A stretch of 64,000 bases of DNA from Mesorhizobium huakuii (GTDB lineage: Bacteria; Pseudomonadota; Alphaproteobacteria; Rhizobiales; Rhizobiaceae): NCBI RefSeq assembly GCF_014189455.1, contig NZ_CP050296.1, positions 2,600,001 through 2,664,000 of the forward strand, read 5' to 3'. The translations under genes and the position numbers were made by a program. Positions 36,733 through 46,343 of this stretch are shown in pieces (positions within the stretch are counted from its first letter, which is position 1; the number at the start of each line of letters is the position of its first letter). Under the pieces are notes generated by a model that was given only the letters and a program-made list of their open reading frames with translations, had not been told where the DNA came from and made no database searches.

Positions 36733-36748
36733 GTTGGGCTGGCCCAAC
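36733..36748. promoter_or_regulatory. Perfect palindrome GTTGGGC-TG-GCCCAAC upstream of fadJ
   Basis: Seven-base arms around TG lie 72-87 bases upstream of the fadJ start and 43 bases past the sugar permease stop. TetR-type fatty-acid regulators bind short palindromes of this kind, but a terminator for neither gene can be excluded. Confidence 0.4.
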
Positions 36749-36791
36749 GATTGCGCAAGAACTCAGCGTCGATGCGTCGTGATCCCTCACG

Positions 36792-37739
36792 CTACCGCAC
36801 CGCCTTCTCCCCACCCGCCGCCGTAATAACGCCGACAATGATCAGCCCCGTCAGCAGCAGACGCACCCCGGCGCTGACCCCAAAGGTGTTGAGCATGGTC
36901 AAAAGCAGCACCAGGAATAGCGCCGCGCCCCACACACCCGGCACGTTGGCCTTGCCGCCGGCCACCGACGTGCCGCCGATGACCACGACGGCGATCGAGG
37001 CGAGCAGATATTCATTGCCGATGTCGACATTGGCGCCGCGGAAATAGCCGGCAAGCAGCGCGCCATCGATGCCGCCGAGCGCGCCCGACAGTGTGTAGGT
37101 GAGGAAGCGGATGCGGCCGACATTGACGCCGGCGAGCCATGCGGCGCGGATGTTCTGGCCGATCGCCAGCACCGAGCGGCCATAGATCATGCGCTGCAGG
37201 GCCATGGCCGCGCCGATGGTGAACAAGACGGTCAGCACCGCCAGCACGGGGATGCCCAGGATCTGCCAATTGGTGAAATCGGCAAAGCCCGGCGGCGGCT
37301 TGATCTGCAGCCCGCGCCCATAGCTGATGTCGATGGACTGGATGATGAAGCTCGCCGACAAAGTGGCGATGATCGGCGGAATGCGCAGCGCCCAGATCAG
37401 CAGATAGTTGACCGCGCCGATCGCCGCGCCGCAGGCGAGCGCTGCCAGAAGGCCTACCACGATCATGGAATCGCTGCCGGCCATCACCTTCATGGCAACC
37501 GCGCTGGCGAGCCCGATGTTGGCCGGCAGCGACAGGTCGACATTGCCGGGGCCGAGCGTGATGACGAACATCTGGCCGACGCCAACGATGACGGTGAACA
37601 CTGCAAGCGACAGCGCTGCCGTCACCATGCCGCCGGCGCCATAGCCGCCGGTGAAGGCGATCGTCGCCAGCCACACGACAAGCGCGCCGAGGAACGACCA
37701 TACCCAGGGTTTGCCGGCCAGCGATTTCACCAAGATCAT
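36792..37739 (-). CDS. Ribose-type sugar ABC transporter permease (second)
   Basis: The 315-aa RbsC-like permease (BPD_transp_2) has FVITLGPGNVDLSLPANIGL, IPPIIATLSASFIIQ and IGGTSVAGGKANVPGVWGAA. It is last in the operon binding protein-ATPase-permease-permease and starts 3 bases after the preceding permease. Confidence 0.9.
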   Translation of the reverse strand: MILVKSLAGKPWVWSFLGALVVWLATIAFTGGYGAGGMVTAALSLAVFTVIVGVGQMFVITLGPGNVDLSLPANIGLASAVAMKVMAGSDSMIVVGLLAALACGAAIGAVNYLLIWALRIPPIIATLSASFIIQSIDISYGRGLQIKPPPGFADFTNWQILGIPVLAVLTVLFTIGAAMALQRMIYGRSVLAIGQNIRAAWLAGVNVGRIRFLTYTLSGALGGIDGALLAGYFRGANVDIGNEYLLASIAVVVIGGTSVAGGKANVPGVWGAALFLVLLLTMLNTFGVSAGVRLLLTGLIIVGVITAAGGEKAVR

Positions 37740-37742
37740 CGC

Positions 37743-38723
37743 TCACCTCTCCTTGCGGCTGATCAGCACCCGCGCCGCCAGCACGATGATCAGGATGGCG
37801 CCGTTGGCGGCCACCTGCCAGTCCGGCGGAATGTGCATGAAGGTGAGCAGCGGCGAGGCCGCCAGCGCCAGTGTCAGCGCGCCGATCACCGCGCCGATCG
37901 GCGACACCCGACCGCCGACGAATTCACCGCCGCCGAGGATGACGCCGGCGATCGCCAGCAGCGTATAGCCATTGCCGATATTGGCGTCGGCCGAGGTGGT
38001 GATGCCGATCAGCGCCATGCCCGACAGCACGCCGAACAGGCCGGCCAGCGCGAACAGCACGATCTTGGTCTTCAGCAGCGACCAGCCGGCGCGCTTGAGC
38101 GCGGCCGGATTGCCACCGGAGCCGCGCAGGATCACGCCATAGGAGGTGCGCATCAGGCCGAAATGGACGACGAGGCCGATCAGCAGCGCCGCGATGATCG
38201 GGAAGGGAATGAAGGGCGGCTTGAACGACATGATCGCCAGCAGCCAGTCCGGCGCCTTGCCGCCGGGCTTGGGCAGGACGAGGATGGCGAGCCCCTGCCA
38301 GACGAAACTCATGCCGAGCGTCACCACGATCGACGGCAGATTGCGCAGATGGATCAGCGCGCCAAGCAGCGCATAGATGCCGATCGAGCCAAGCAGGATG
38401 GCGACGCCGATGAGCGGCGCCTCCTTCAGCCAGGTCGCGGTGACGCAGCCGACGAAACCGACAAAGGTGCCGATCGACAGGTCGAGCTCGTTGCCTGCAA
38501 TGACGAACATCTGCGCGATCGTCGCCAGCGCGATCGGGATCGCCAGGTTCAGCATCAGGCTGAAGCCGAAATAGCTGATGGCGCGCGGGTTGAGCCAGGC
38601 AATGGCGGCGAGCACCAATGCCAGCGACAGCGCCGGCAGCAGCCCGCGCAAAAGGCGGGCACGGGCCAGCGCGCCGCGCTCGGCGGAACTCCTGGCAGTG
38701 GTGTCGAGACTGGCGGCGGTCAT
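37743..38723 (-). CDS. Ribose-type sugar ABC transporter permease (first)
   Basis: The 326-aa RbsC-like permease has FVIAGNELDLSIGTFVGFVG, LPSIVVTLGMSFVWQGLAI and ILGGGEFVGGRVSPIGAVIG. The gap to the ATPase stop is 1 base. Having two different permease genes suggests a heteromeric channel. Confidence 0.9.
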   Translation of the reverse strand: MTAASLDTTARSSAERGALARARLLRGLLPALSLALVLAAIAWLNPRAISYFGFSLMLNLAIPIALATIAQMFVIAGNELDLSIGTFVGFVGCVTATWLKEAPLIGVAILLGSIGIYALLGALIHLRNLPSIVVTLGMSFVWQGLAILVLPKPGGKAPDWLLAIMSFKPPFIPFPIIAALLIGLVVHFGLMRTSYGVILRGSGGNPAALKRAGWSLLKTKIVLFALAGLFGVLSGMALIGITTSADANIGNGYTLLAIAGVILGGGEFVGGRVSPIGAVIGALTLALAASPLLTFMHIPPDWQVAANGAILIIVLAARVLISRKER

Positions 38724-38724
38724 C

Positions 38725-40194
38725 TCAGGCCGCGTCGCCGAACGAGGACTGGATGATCTTCTCTTCGGTCAATTCGTCGCGACCCAGATTGGCGACGATG
38801 CGGCCGTTCTTGAAGACATAGACATGGTCGCAATTGTCGAGTTCCTCGGTTTCCGTCGTGTACCAGAGGAAGGTGCGGCCGCGGCCAGCCTCTTCGCGCA
38901 CGAGGTCGTAGACTTCTAGTTTGGTGCCGATATCGACGCCGCGCATCGGATCGTCCATCAGCACGATTTCCGCATCCGAGCCGAGCGCGCGGGCAAACAG
39001 CGCCTTCTGCTGGTTGCCGCCCGACAGCGAAAAAATGTTGTTGTTCATGTCGGGCGTGCGGATGCCGATCTTCTTCTGCCAGGCCTCGGCGAGTTCGGCC
39101 TCGCGCCGCGGCGAGATCAACAGGCCATTGCGCAAACGCGCCAGCGAACGGATGCCGATATTTTGCGCGATCGACCATTGCGGGAAAATGCCATCCGACT
39201 GGCGGTCGCCGGCCACCAGCGCTACTGGCGCGGTCACTTCGATGCCGGTCCTGGCGCGGGAAGCAGCAGCGAAAATCGCCAGCAGCAGGTCGGTCTGGCC
39301 GTGTCCCGCCAACCCCGCAAGGCCGATGATCTCGCCGGCGCGGGCGACAAGGTCGGCGCCGTCCTTCTGCGCGGCGGGACGCGCCCGCACCCGCAGCGGA
39401 CTGGCCGCCGGCTTGGCGGCGGCAATCGCCGCCGCGATCTTCTGCCGTGCCTCCGCCCCGCCCATCGCCGTCACCAGCCGGTCGCGGTCGAAGGCATTTG
39501 CCGCATCAGCGACAACCACCTTGCCGTCGCGCATCACCACGATGCGGTCGGCATTTTTCAGCACCTCGCCCAGCACATGCGAGATCAGGATGCAGCTTTT
39601 GCCGCCGGCGACGAAGCGGCGCACAAAGGCCAGCAACTGGCCTGATGTATGCGCGTCGAGCGACGATGTCGGCTCGTCGAGGATGACGAGGTCGAGCCGG
39701 TCCTGGGTGACCGTGAAGGCGCGCGCCACCTCGACCATCTGGCGCCGGCCGATCGACAGGTCGCCGACAATGTCCCAGGCCGAGATGCCATGATCCGGAA
39801 AGATTTCGTCAAGCTTGGCGGTGATGAGTGCTGCCGCCTTGCGCCGCCAGCCGAGGCCCGAGAGCGAGGCGTGGTTGATGCGCGTGTTTTCGGCGACGCT
39901 GAGATTGGGGCACAGCGACAGTTCCTGGAACACGCAGCGTATGCCGAGTTTCTGCGCCCGCGACACCGAGTAGTTGTCCTCGATGCCGCCATGCACGCCG
40001 ATCTTGCCGCTGTCGGGCACGAGCGTGCCCGCCACCATGTGCATCAACGTCGATTTGCCGGCGCCATTGTGGCCGACCAGGCCGACGCATTCGCCGGGCC
40101 GGACATGGAAATCCACCCCGCCCAGCGCGCGAACGGCGCCGAAATGTTTTTCGGCGCCGTTCAGTCTTATGATGTCAGCGTTCCCTTCAGGCAT
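38725..40194 (-). CDS. Ribose-type sugar ABC transporter ATPase (two ABC domains)
   Basis: The 489-aa RbsA-like protein has a first ABC domain with GHNGAGKST, LSIGRRQMVEVARAF and LVILDEPTSSLD. The degenerate second ABC domain (GLAGHGQTDLL, LSGGNQQKALFARALG, LMDDPMRGVDIGTK) is normal for the family. The upstream open frame to 40404 is shadow; ATG 40194 lies 49 bases after the binding-protein stop. Confidence 0.9.
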   Translation of the reverse strand: MPEGNADIIRLNGAEKHFGAVRALGGVDFHVRPGECVGLVGHNGAGKSTLMHMVAGTLVPDSGKIGVHGGIEDNYSVSRAQKLGIRCVFQELSLCPNLSVAENTRINHASLSGLGWRRKAAALITAKLDEIFPDHGISAWDIVGDLSIGRRQMVEVARAFTVTQDRLDLVILDEPTSSLDAHTSGQLLAFVRRFVAGGKSCILISHVLGEVLKNADRIVVMRDGKVVVADAANAFDRDRLVTAMGGAEARQKIAAAIAAAKPAASPLRVRARPAAQKDGADLVARAGEIIGLAGLAGHGQTDLLLAIFAAASRARTGIEVTAPVALVAGDRQSDGIFPQWSIAQNIGIRSLARLRNGLLISPRREAELAEAWQKKIGIRTPDMNNNIFSLSGGNQQKALFARALGSDAEIVLMDDPMRGVDIGTKLEVYDLVREEAGRGRTFLWYTTETEELDNCDHVYVFKNGRIVANLGRDELTEEKIIQSSFGDAA

Positions 40195-40243
40195 ACTCAA
40201 CGATATCCGCGCGATGGTACGAAGGGCAACGCTGGCACGACAG

Positions 40244-41257
40244 TCACTTGATGTTGGCCTTGATCGCCGCGAGGGCGTCTTCCTGTGTGTATTCGTGGGT
40301 GGCGACGCCGCCTTCCTTGATCTTAGGCAGGGCTGCCTCGAAGTCGTCCTGGGTGAAGGCCAGATACGGCACCAGCAGGTCGTGCGGAATGTCCTTGCGG
40401 CCATCGAGCACCTGCTGCGCCACCCAGAAGGCGAGTGACGACACGCCGGGCGCGATCGAAGCCGACCAGGTCTTGTAGCCGTCCTTGTCCTTCTGTTCCT
40501 TCCACCACTTCAGTTCGTCCTGGCGGTTGCCCATGATGATGGTCGGGCGCGGCTTGCCAGCGGCGGCGAAAGCCTGGGCGGCGCCATAGCCGTCACCGCC
40601 CTGGTCGACGATGCCGACGACATCGGGCAGCGAGGGCAGGATGGTCGCGACCGCCTTCTGCGCCGTCGTCTGGTCCCAGTCGCCGGTCACCGAGCCGACG
40701 ATCTTGAATTCGGGATGGGCGGCGACGCCTTCGAGGATGCCGGCATGGATGGCATCGTCGATCGAGGTGCCGGCCAGGCCGCGGATTTCAAGAAGGTTCC
40801 CGCCCTTGGGCTGGAACTTGGCCATCTGCTCGACTTCCTGCTTGCCCATATCCTTGAAGTCGACGACGACGCGGTAGGCGCAGGGCTCGGTGACGGTGCC
40901 GTCGAAGGAGACGACAGTGATGCCGGCATCGCAGGCCTGCTTGATGGCGCCATTGAGCGCATCCGGCGAGGCCGCGTTGATGACGATGGCGTCATAGCCC
41001 TGCAGGATCAGGTTCTGCACCTGCGCCGCCTGCGTCGGCACTTCCTTGTCGGCGGTGGTGAAGATGTCGGCCGCGCCGACGATCTTGTCGTCCACCGCCT
41101 TCTTGGTGACGATGCCATAACTGTCCAGCATCGCCTGCCGCCACGAATTGCCGGCGTAATTGTTGGAGAATGCGATCTTCTTGCCGCTGGTGTCGGCAAG
41201 GGCCGTGCCCGAGGCGAGCATAGCCGCCAGCGCACCCAGAACGAGCAGTTTGTTCAT
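40244..41257 (-). CDS. Sugar ABC transporter substrate-binding protein
   Basis: The 337-aa periplasmic binding protein (Peripla_BP_4) has a Sec signal peptide (about 1-26, ASGTALADT). The mature part shows KIAFSNNYAGNSWRQAMLDS, LILQGYDAIVINAASPDALN and VVGIVDQGGDGYGAAQAFAA. GGGAGG precedes ATG 41257. It is the first gene of the sugar importer operon, divergent from the GH15 gene. The ligand is not evident. Confidence 0.9.
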   Translation of the reverse strand: MNKLLVLGALAAMLASGTALADTSGKKIAFSNNYAGNSWRQAMLDSYGIVTKKAVDDKIVGAADIFTTADKEVPTQAAQVQNLILQGYDAIVINAASPDALNGAIKQACDAGITVVSFDGTVTEPCAYRVVVDFKDMGKQEVEQMAKFQPKGGNLLEIRGLAGTSIDDAIHAGILEGVAAHPEFKIVGSVTGDWDQTTAQKAVATILPSLPDVVGIVDQGGDGYGAAQAFAAAGKPRPTIIMGNRQDELKWWKEQKDKDGYKTWSASIAPGVSSLAFWVAQQVLDGRKDIPHDLLVPYLAFTQDDFEAALPKIKEGGVATHEYTQEDALAAIKANIK

Positions 41258-41324
41258 ATGATTTCCTCCCAAAGTTGCTAGTTTTGCCTGATGATGGTTA
41301 CGCGCAGTCCCTGTTTTTTATCTA

Positions 41325-41335
41325 TTGTCAGACAA
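41325..41335. promoter_or_regulatory. TTGTC-A-GACAA palindrome between sugar importer and GH15 gene
   Basis: The 11-base perfect palindrome lies 68 bases upstream of the binding-protein start, in the 196-base divergent gap. GntR/FCD-type sugar-acid regulators recognise TTGTC-GACAA-like sites. The regulator is not in the immediate vicinity. Confidence 0.4.
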
Positions 41336-41453
41336 ATTCAGACGAACCGCAAGCTGTCAACTGCAAAGGCTGGCATGCCTCCGATCAACTTGCGGTGCAA
41401 TGATTGAAAAAGCCGCCGGCACATGGTCTAGGAGCACGACAGGAGGCCAATTG

Positions 41454-43862
41454 ATGGCAGGAACGCCGACCGTTGCAAAAGGCGCGCCCGGAATACCGGC
41501 CCGCTGGACATCAAGCGCCAAGAGTGGCGTCGGCACCGCGTTTTCAGCCAAGAGCCCGCTCTGGTTCACGATCAGTCACGGCATCTTGAACGAGATCTAC
41601 TATCCGCGTCTCGACAGCGCCTGCACGCGCGACATGGAGCTGATCGTCACCGGCCCTGGCGGCTATTTCTCGGAAGAGAAGCGCGACGCCGCGCACGCAG
41701 TCGCGCCCTTCGAGGACGGCGTGCCGGGATACAGGCTGACCAACACCGCGACAGACGGCGCCTACCATATCGAAAAGCGCATCATTACGGATCCGAAACG
41801 GCCCGTCCTGCTGCAGGAGATTGCATTCGTTCCGCTGAAAGCTTCGGCGGCCGACTACCAGGTCTACGCGCTGCTTGCGCCGCACCTCGTCAACGCCGGC
41901 ATGGGCAACACGGCCTGGGCTGGCGAACACAAAGGCCAGCCCGTGCTTTTCGCTACGGGGCGCGGCGTATCCCTGGCGCTGGTCTCCTCGCTGCCCTGGC
42001 ATAGCTGTTCGGCCGGCTATGTCGGTTTCTCCGACGGCTGGCAGCAATTGCAGAACGGCGGTGCGCTCGATCCCTCCTGCCAGCGGGCGGAAGACGGCAA
42101 TGTCGCGCTGACCGGCGAGATCGGCTTCTCGGCCGACAAAACCACGGCCTTGCTGGCGCTCGGCTTCGGCGCGTCGCCGGAAGCAGCCGCCGACCTGGCG
42201 CTGGCCAGTCTCAAGCAGGGTTTCGAAGCAGCCGCCGCGACCTATGTCGAGAACTGGCGGACATTCCAGGCCGGACTTGAGAAGCTCGACCGCCACACCG
42301 CCTCCGGGCTGAACACCTATCGTGTGAGCACAGCGGTTCTGGCCTCGCATCTCTCGGTCGCGCGACCGGGTGCCGCCGTTGCCAGCCTGTCGATCCCCTG
42401 GGGCTTCAACAAGGGCGACGACGATCTCGGCGGCTACCATCTGGTCTGGCCGCGCGACCTGGTCGAGACCGCCGGCGGTTTCCTTGCCGCCGGCGACGGC
42501 AAGCAGGCGCTGCAGATCCTGACCTATCTGCGCTCGATCCAGCAGCCCGACGGCCACTGGCCGCAGAATGTCTGGTCAAACGGCACCGCCTATTGGCCCG
42601 GCATCCAGATGGATGAATGCGCCTTTCCGCTGCTTCTGGCCGACGCCTTGCGCCGCGCCGGCCACCTGCCGCGCACAAAACTCGCCGATTTCCTGGCGAT
42701 GATCGAAAGCGCGGCCTCCTATGTCGTGCGCAACGGCCCCGTCACCGGCGAGGACCGCTGGGAGGAAGACGCCGGCTACAGCCCGTTCACGCTGGCCGTC
42801 GAGATCGCCGCGCTGCTTGCCGCCGCCGACATGCTGGATGTCGTCGGAAAGAGTGAGCCGGCAAACTACCTGCGCGAAATCGCCGACTGTTGGAACGATC
42901 AGGTCGAACGCTGGACGTACGTCACGGGCACTGAGGTGTGCATCGAGACAGGCGTCGAAGGCTACTATGTCCGCATCGCGCCGCCGGACGATGCGGGCGC
43001 CGCCGCGCCGAAGGACGGCTTCGTGCCGATCAAGAATCGTCCGCCGGGCGACACCGACAAACCGGCGGAAGCCATCATCAGCCCAGACGCCCTGGCCTTG
43101 GTCCGCTTTGGCCTCAGGGCGGCCGACGATCCGCGCATCGTCGATACCGTCAAGGCCGTCGACGCCCTTTTGCGTTGCGACCTGCCGCAAGGCCCGGTCT
43201 GGCACCGCTACACCGGCGACGGCTATGGTGAGCACGAGGATGGCACGCCTTTCGACGGCACCGGCCAGGGACGCGCCTGGCCCCTGCTCACCGGTGAGCG
43301 GGCGCATTATGAGCTGGCCGCCGGCCGCAAGGACAAAGCCGCGGAGCTTCTCGAGACCTTCGAGCGCTCGGCGGGCATAGGCGGGCTGCTGCCGGAACAG
43401 GTCTGGGACAGCCCGGACCTGCCGGACCGCGAGCTGTGGCTTGGCAAACCCTCCGGCAGCGCCATGCCGCTGGTCTGGGCGCATGCCGAGCACATCAAGC
43501 TGTTGCGATCGCTACGCGACGGCGCGGTCTTCGACATGCCGCCGCAAGGCGTTGAGCGCTACATCAAGGGCAAGACAAGCTCGCCGCTCAGGATATGGCG
43601 CTTCAACAACAAGATCCGCTCCATCCCCGCCGGCAAGGTTTTGCGCGTCGAGCTTTCGGCGCCGGGCGTCGTCCATTGGAGCAGCGACAATTGGCTGACG
43701 ATCCAGGATCACAAGACCGGGGAAAACGCTTTCGGCGTCCATCTGGTCGACCTGCCGGTCGCCGGACTGGCGCCGGGAAGCACCATCGTCTTCACTTTTT
43801 TCTGGCCCGATGCGATGCGTTGGGAGAATGTCGACTTCAGCGTCGGCATTGACGCATCATGA
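41454..43862 (+). CDS. Glycoside hydrolase family 15 glucan 1,4-alpha-glucosidase-like
   Basis: The 802-aa protein releases glucose from alpha-glucans, or trehalose in some GH15 enzymes. An N-terminal beta-sandwich (about 1-270) precedes the (alpha/alpha)6 barrel. The general acid is in RWEEDAGYSPF (Glu437/438) and the general base in LLPEQVWD (Glu648). Other barrel motifs are HLVWPRDLVETAGGFLAAGD and WPQNVWSNGTAYW. AGGAGG lies 7 bases before ATG 41454. No signal peptide is seen, so it is probably cytoplasmic. The downstream gnd, zwf and glucokinase genes fit use of the released glucose. Confidence 0.9.
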   Translation: MAGTPTVAKGAPGIPARWTSSAKSGVGTAFSAKSPLWFTISHGILNEIYYPRLDSACTRDMELIVTGPGGYFSEEKRDAAHAVAPFEDGVPGYRLTNTATDGAYHIEKRIITDPKRPVLLQEIAFVPLKASAADYQVYALLAPHLVNAGMGNTAWAGEHKGQPVLFATGRGVSLALVSSLPWHSCSAGYVGFSDGWQQLQNGGALDPSCQRAEDGNVALTGEIGFSADKTTALLALGFGASPEAAADLALASLKQGFEAAAATYVENWRTFQAGLEKLDRHTASGLNTYRVSTAVLASHLSVARPGAAVASLSIPWGFNKGDDDLGGYHLVWPRDLVETAGGFLAAGDGKQALQILTYLRSIQQPDGHWPQNVWSNGTAYWPGIQMDECAFPLLLADALRRAGHLPRTKLADFLAMIESAASYVVRNGPVTGEDRWEEDAGYSPFTLAVEIAALLAAADMLDVVGKSEPANYLREIADCWNDQVERWTYVTGTEVCIETGVEGYYVRIAPPDDAGAAAPKDGFVPIKNRPPGDTDKPAEAIISPDALALVRFGLRAADDPRIVDTVKAVDALLRCDLPQGPVWHRYTGDGYGEHEDGTPFDGTGQGRAWPLLTGERAHYELAAGRKDKAAELLETFERSAGIGGLLPEQVWDSPDLPDRELWLGKPSGSAMPLVWAHAEHIKLLRSLRDGAVFDMPPQGVERYIKGKTSSPLRIWRFNNKIRSIPAGKVLRVELSAPGVVHWSSDNWLTIQDHKTGENAFGVHLVDLPVAGLAPGSTIVFTFFWPDAMRWENVDFSVGIDAS

Positions 43863-43913
43863 TTAGGCGGGACCGATAGATTTCTTCTTTCCTCAAGCAA
43901 TCGGGACGAAACC

Positions 43914-44930
43914 ATGCAGATCGGAATGATGGGACTGGGCCGGATGGGCGCCAACATGGTCCGCCGCCTGATGCGCGACGGCCATGAATGCGTCGTCTAC
44001 GACATCAACCCGGCAAGCGTCGCGGCGCTGGTGAGCGACGGCGCCCTGGGCGCGGCCTCCCTGACGGAATTCGTCGGTAAGCTCGCCAAGCCGCGCTGTG
44101 TCTGGCTGATGCTGCCGGCAGCGATCACCGGCAAGATCATCGATCAGGTGTCGGCCCTGATGGAGCCCGGCGACATCGTCATCGACGGCGGCAATTCCTA
44201 CTATCACGACGCCGTCGACCAGGCCGCGAAACTGGCCACCAAGGGCATCCATCTGGTCGATGTCGGCACCAGCGGCGGTGTCTGGGGCCTGGAGCGCGGC
44301 TACTGCCTGATGATCGGCGGTCCCGACGTAGCGGTGAAGCACCTCGATTCGGTCTTCGCCACGCTGGCGCCGGGCGCCGATGCCGGCGCGCCGACCCCGG
44401 ACAAGGCCGCAGGCACCGCGCCCTTCGGCTATCTGCATTGCGGACCGAGCGGCGCCGGCCACTTCGTCAAGATGGTGCACAATGGCATCGAGTATGGCGT
44501 CATGGCCGCCTATGCAGAAGGCATGAACATCCTGAAATCGGCCAATGCCGGCAAGCGGCAACGCACGGCGGACGCCGAGACCAGCCCGCTGGAAAACCCG
44601 CAATATTACCAGTTCGACATCGACCTTCCGCAGGTGGCCGAGGTCTGGCGCCATGGCAGCGTCATTGGCTCGTGGCTGCTCGACCTGACCGCCGGCGCCC
44701 TGAAGAGCGATCCGGGCCTGGCGCAGTTCGGCGGCCGGGTTTCGGATTCGGGCGAAGGCCGCTGGACGCTGAAGGCGGCGATCGACACCGGCGTGCCGGC
44801 GCCGGTGCTGTCCTCGGCGTTGTTCGACCGTTTCTCCTCGCAAGGCGAATCAGAATTCGCCGACAAGCTGTTGTCCGCCATGCGCTACGCCTTCGGCGGC
44901 CATGTCGAAAAGCCGAAGGCCGGCAAGTGA
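43914..44930 (+). CDS. gnd: 6-phosphogluconate dehydrogenase, decarboxylating (short type)
   Basis: The 338-aa enzyme converts 6-phosphogluconate to ribulose 5-phosphate. The N-terminal Rossmann motif [12 protein letters not shown] is followed by the substrate loop [27 protein letters not shown] and the catalytic Lys region [16 protein letters not shown]. It is shorter than the dimeric enzyme (about 470 aa) and matches the tetrameric GndA-like, often NAD-preferring, class. It is followed by zwf after 22 bases. Confidence 0.93.
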   Translation: MQIGMMGLGRMGANMVRRLMRDGHECVVYDINPASVAALVSDGALGAASLTEFVGKLAKPRCVWLMLPAAITGKIIDQVSALMEPGDIVIDGGNSYYHDAVDQAAKLATKGIHLVDVGTSGGVWGLERGYCLMIGGPDVAVKHLDSVFATLAPGADAGAPTPDKAAGTAPFGYLHCGPSGAGHFVKMVHNGIEYGVMAAYAEGMNILKSANAGKRQRTADAETSPLENPQYYQFDIDLPQVAEVWRHGSVIGSWLLDLTAGALKSDPGLAQFGGRVSDSGEGRWTLKAAIDTGVPAPVLSSALFDRFSSQGESEFADKLLSAMRYAFGGHVEKPKAGK

Positions 44931-44952
44931 CGCCACAGCGGGAGACGCACGC

Positions 44953-46329
44953 ATGAGCCAGGAACGGTCCGACACACTAGTGCTCTTCGGGGCCACCGGC
45001 GACCTCGCCCACAAGAAGATATTTCCAGCGCTGTACCAGATGGTGGCCAAGGGCACGCTCACCGAACCGGTGATCGGTGTCGCCTTCGACGCCTGGGACT
45101 TGAAGCAGTTGCAGGACCGCGCCCGCGACGGCATCGTCAATGCGCTGGGCAAGATCGACGAGAAGGTGTTCGCCAAATTCGCCTCGCAGCTGCGCTATGT
45201 CAGCGGCGACTACCGCGATCCGGCCACTTTCGAGAAGCTGAAGACAGCGCTCGGCAGCGCCCAGCGGCCGCTGCACTACATGGCGGTGCCGCCGACCATG
45301 TTCGAGACGGTCGTGCAAGGGTTGGAGCAATCCGGCACCGCGCATGGCGCGCGGCTGATGGTGGAAAAGCCGTTCGGCCACGATCTGCAATCGGCGCGCT
45401 GGCTGAACCGGGTGCTGCATCTGGTGTTCGACGAACAGTCGATCTTCCGCATCGACCACTATCTCGGCAAGGAAGCGATCCAGAACCTGCTCTATTTCCG
45501 CTTCGCCAATTCCCTGCTCGAACCGATCTGGAACCGCAATTTCGTCGAGAGCGTGCAGATCACCATGGCCGAGGATTTCGGCATCGAAGGGCGCGGTAAG
45601 TTCTATGACGATGTCGGCTGCATCCGCGACGTCATCGAGAACCACCTGCTCAACATCCTTTTGCTGCTGGCCATGGAGCCGCCGGTCGGCCGTTCCGCCG
45701 ACGATCTGATCGACGAGAAGGTCCAGGTGCTGAGGGCGATCCGGACGCTGACGAAGGACGATGTCGTGCGCGGCCAGTTCACCGGCTATCTCGCCGAGCC
45801 CGGCGTCAAGCCGAACTCGCCGGTCGAGACCTTCGCGGCGGTGCGCTTCTTCGTCGACACCTGGCGCTGGCAGGACGTGCCGTTCTTCATCCGCGCCGGA
45901 AAGAACATGCCGGTGCATGTCACCGAGGTGGTGGTGCGGCTGAAGCGGCCGCCGCTCGACGTCTTCGACCCTATCAAGCCCGCCGACCAGAATTACGTGC
46001 GCTTCCGTATCGACCCGCAGGTGGTGATCGCCATCGGCGCCCAGCGCAAGGCGCCTGGCGACGACATGGTCGGCGAGCAGGTGGAGTTGACGGCGCTCGA
46101 CGACAGCAAGAGCGACATGCCGCCTTACGAACGGCTGATCGGCGACGCCATGAACGGCAATGGCCAACTCTTCACCCGCCAGGATGCGGCGGAGCTCGCC
46201 TGGCGCATTGTCGGGCCGGTGCTCGGCGACACCACGACGCCGCATCTCTACGAGCCGAAAACATGGGGGCCGGCCGACGCCATGGCCGGCTTCGGGCCAC
46301 CCAATGGCTGGATCGACCCGGTGGCATGA
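44953..46329 (+). CDS. zwf: Glucose-6-phosphate 1-dehydrogenase
   Basis: The 458-aa enzyme oxidises glucose 6-phosphate to 6-phosphogluconolactone. [17 protein letters not shown] is the NADP site, RIDHYLGKE (166-174) holds the catalytic residues, and [10 protein letters not shown] and FIRAGKNMP complete the fold. ATG 44953 is preferred to an upstream in-frame extension that overlaps gnd. No 6-phosphogluconolactonase gene is between zwf and gnd, so that step is encoded elsewhere or runs spontaneously. Confidence 0.95.
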   Translation: MSQERSDTLVLFGATGDLAHKKIFPALYQMVAKGTLTEPVIGVAFDAWDLKQLQDRARDGIVNALGKIDEKVFAKFASQLRYVSGDYRDPATFEKLKTALGSAQRPLHYMAVPPTMFETVVQGLEQSGTAHGARLMVEKPFGHDLQSARWLNRVLHLVFDEQSIFRIDHYLGKEAIQNLLYFRFANSLLEPIWNRNFVESVQITMAEDFGIEGRGKFYDDVGCIRDVIENHLLNILLLLAMEPPVGRSADDLIDEKVQVLRAIRTLTKDDVVRGQFTGYLAEPGVKPNSPVETFAAVRFFVDTWRWQDVPFFIRAGKNMPVHVTEVVVRLKRPPLDVFDPIKPADQNYVRFRIDPQVVIAIGAQRKAPGDDMVGEQVELTALDDSKSDMPPYERLIGDAMNGNGQLFTRQDAAELAWRIVGPVLGDTTTPHLYEPKTWGPADAMAGFGPPNGWIDPVA

Positions 46330-46343
46330 GGGAAGGGGACGCG

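Noticed and set aside
34679..36826. 715-codon open frame on the plus strand
   Set aside because: It is antisense shadow of the fadJ gene in high-GC DNA, with low-complexity Arg/Gln/His-rich translation and no motifs.
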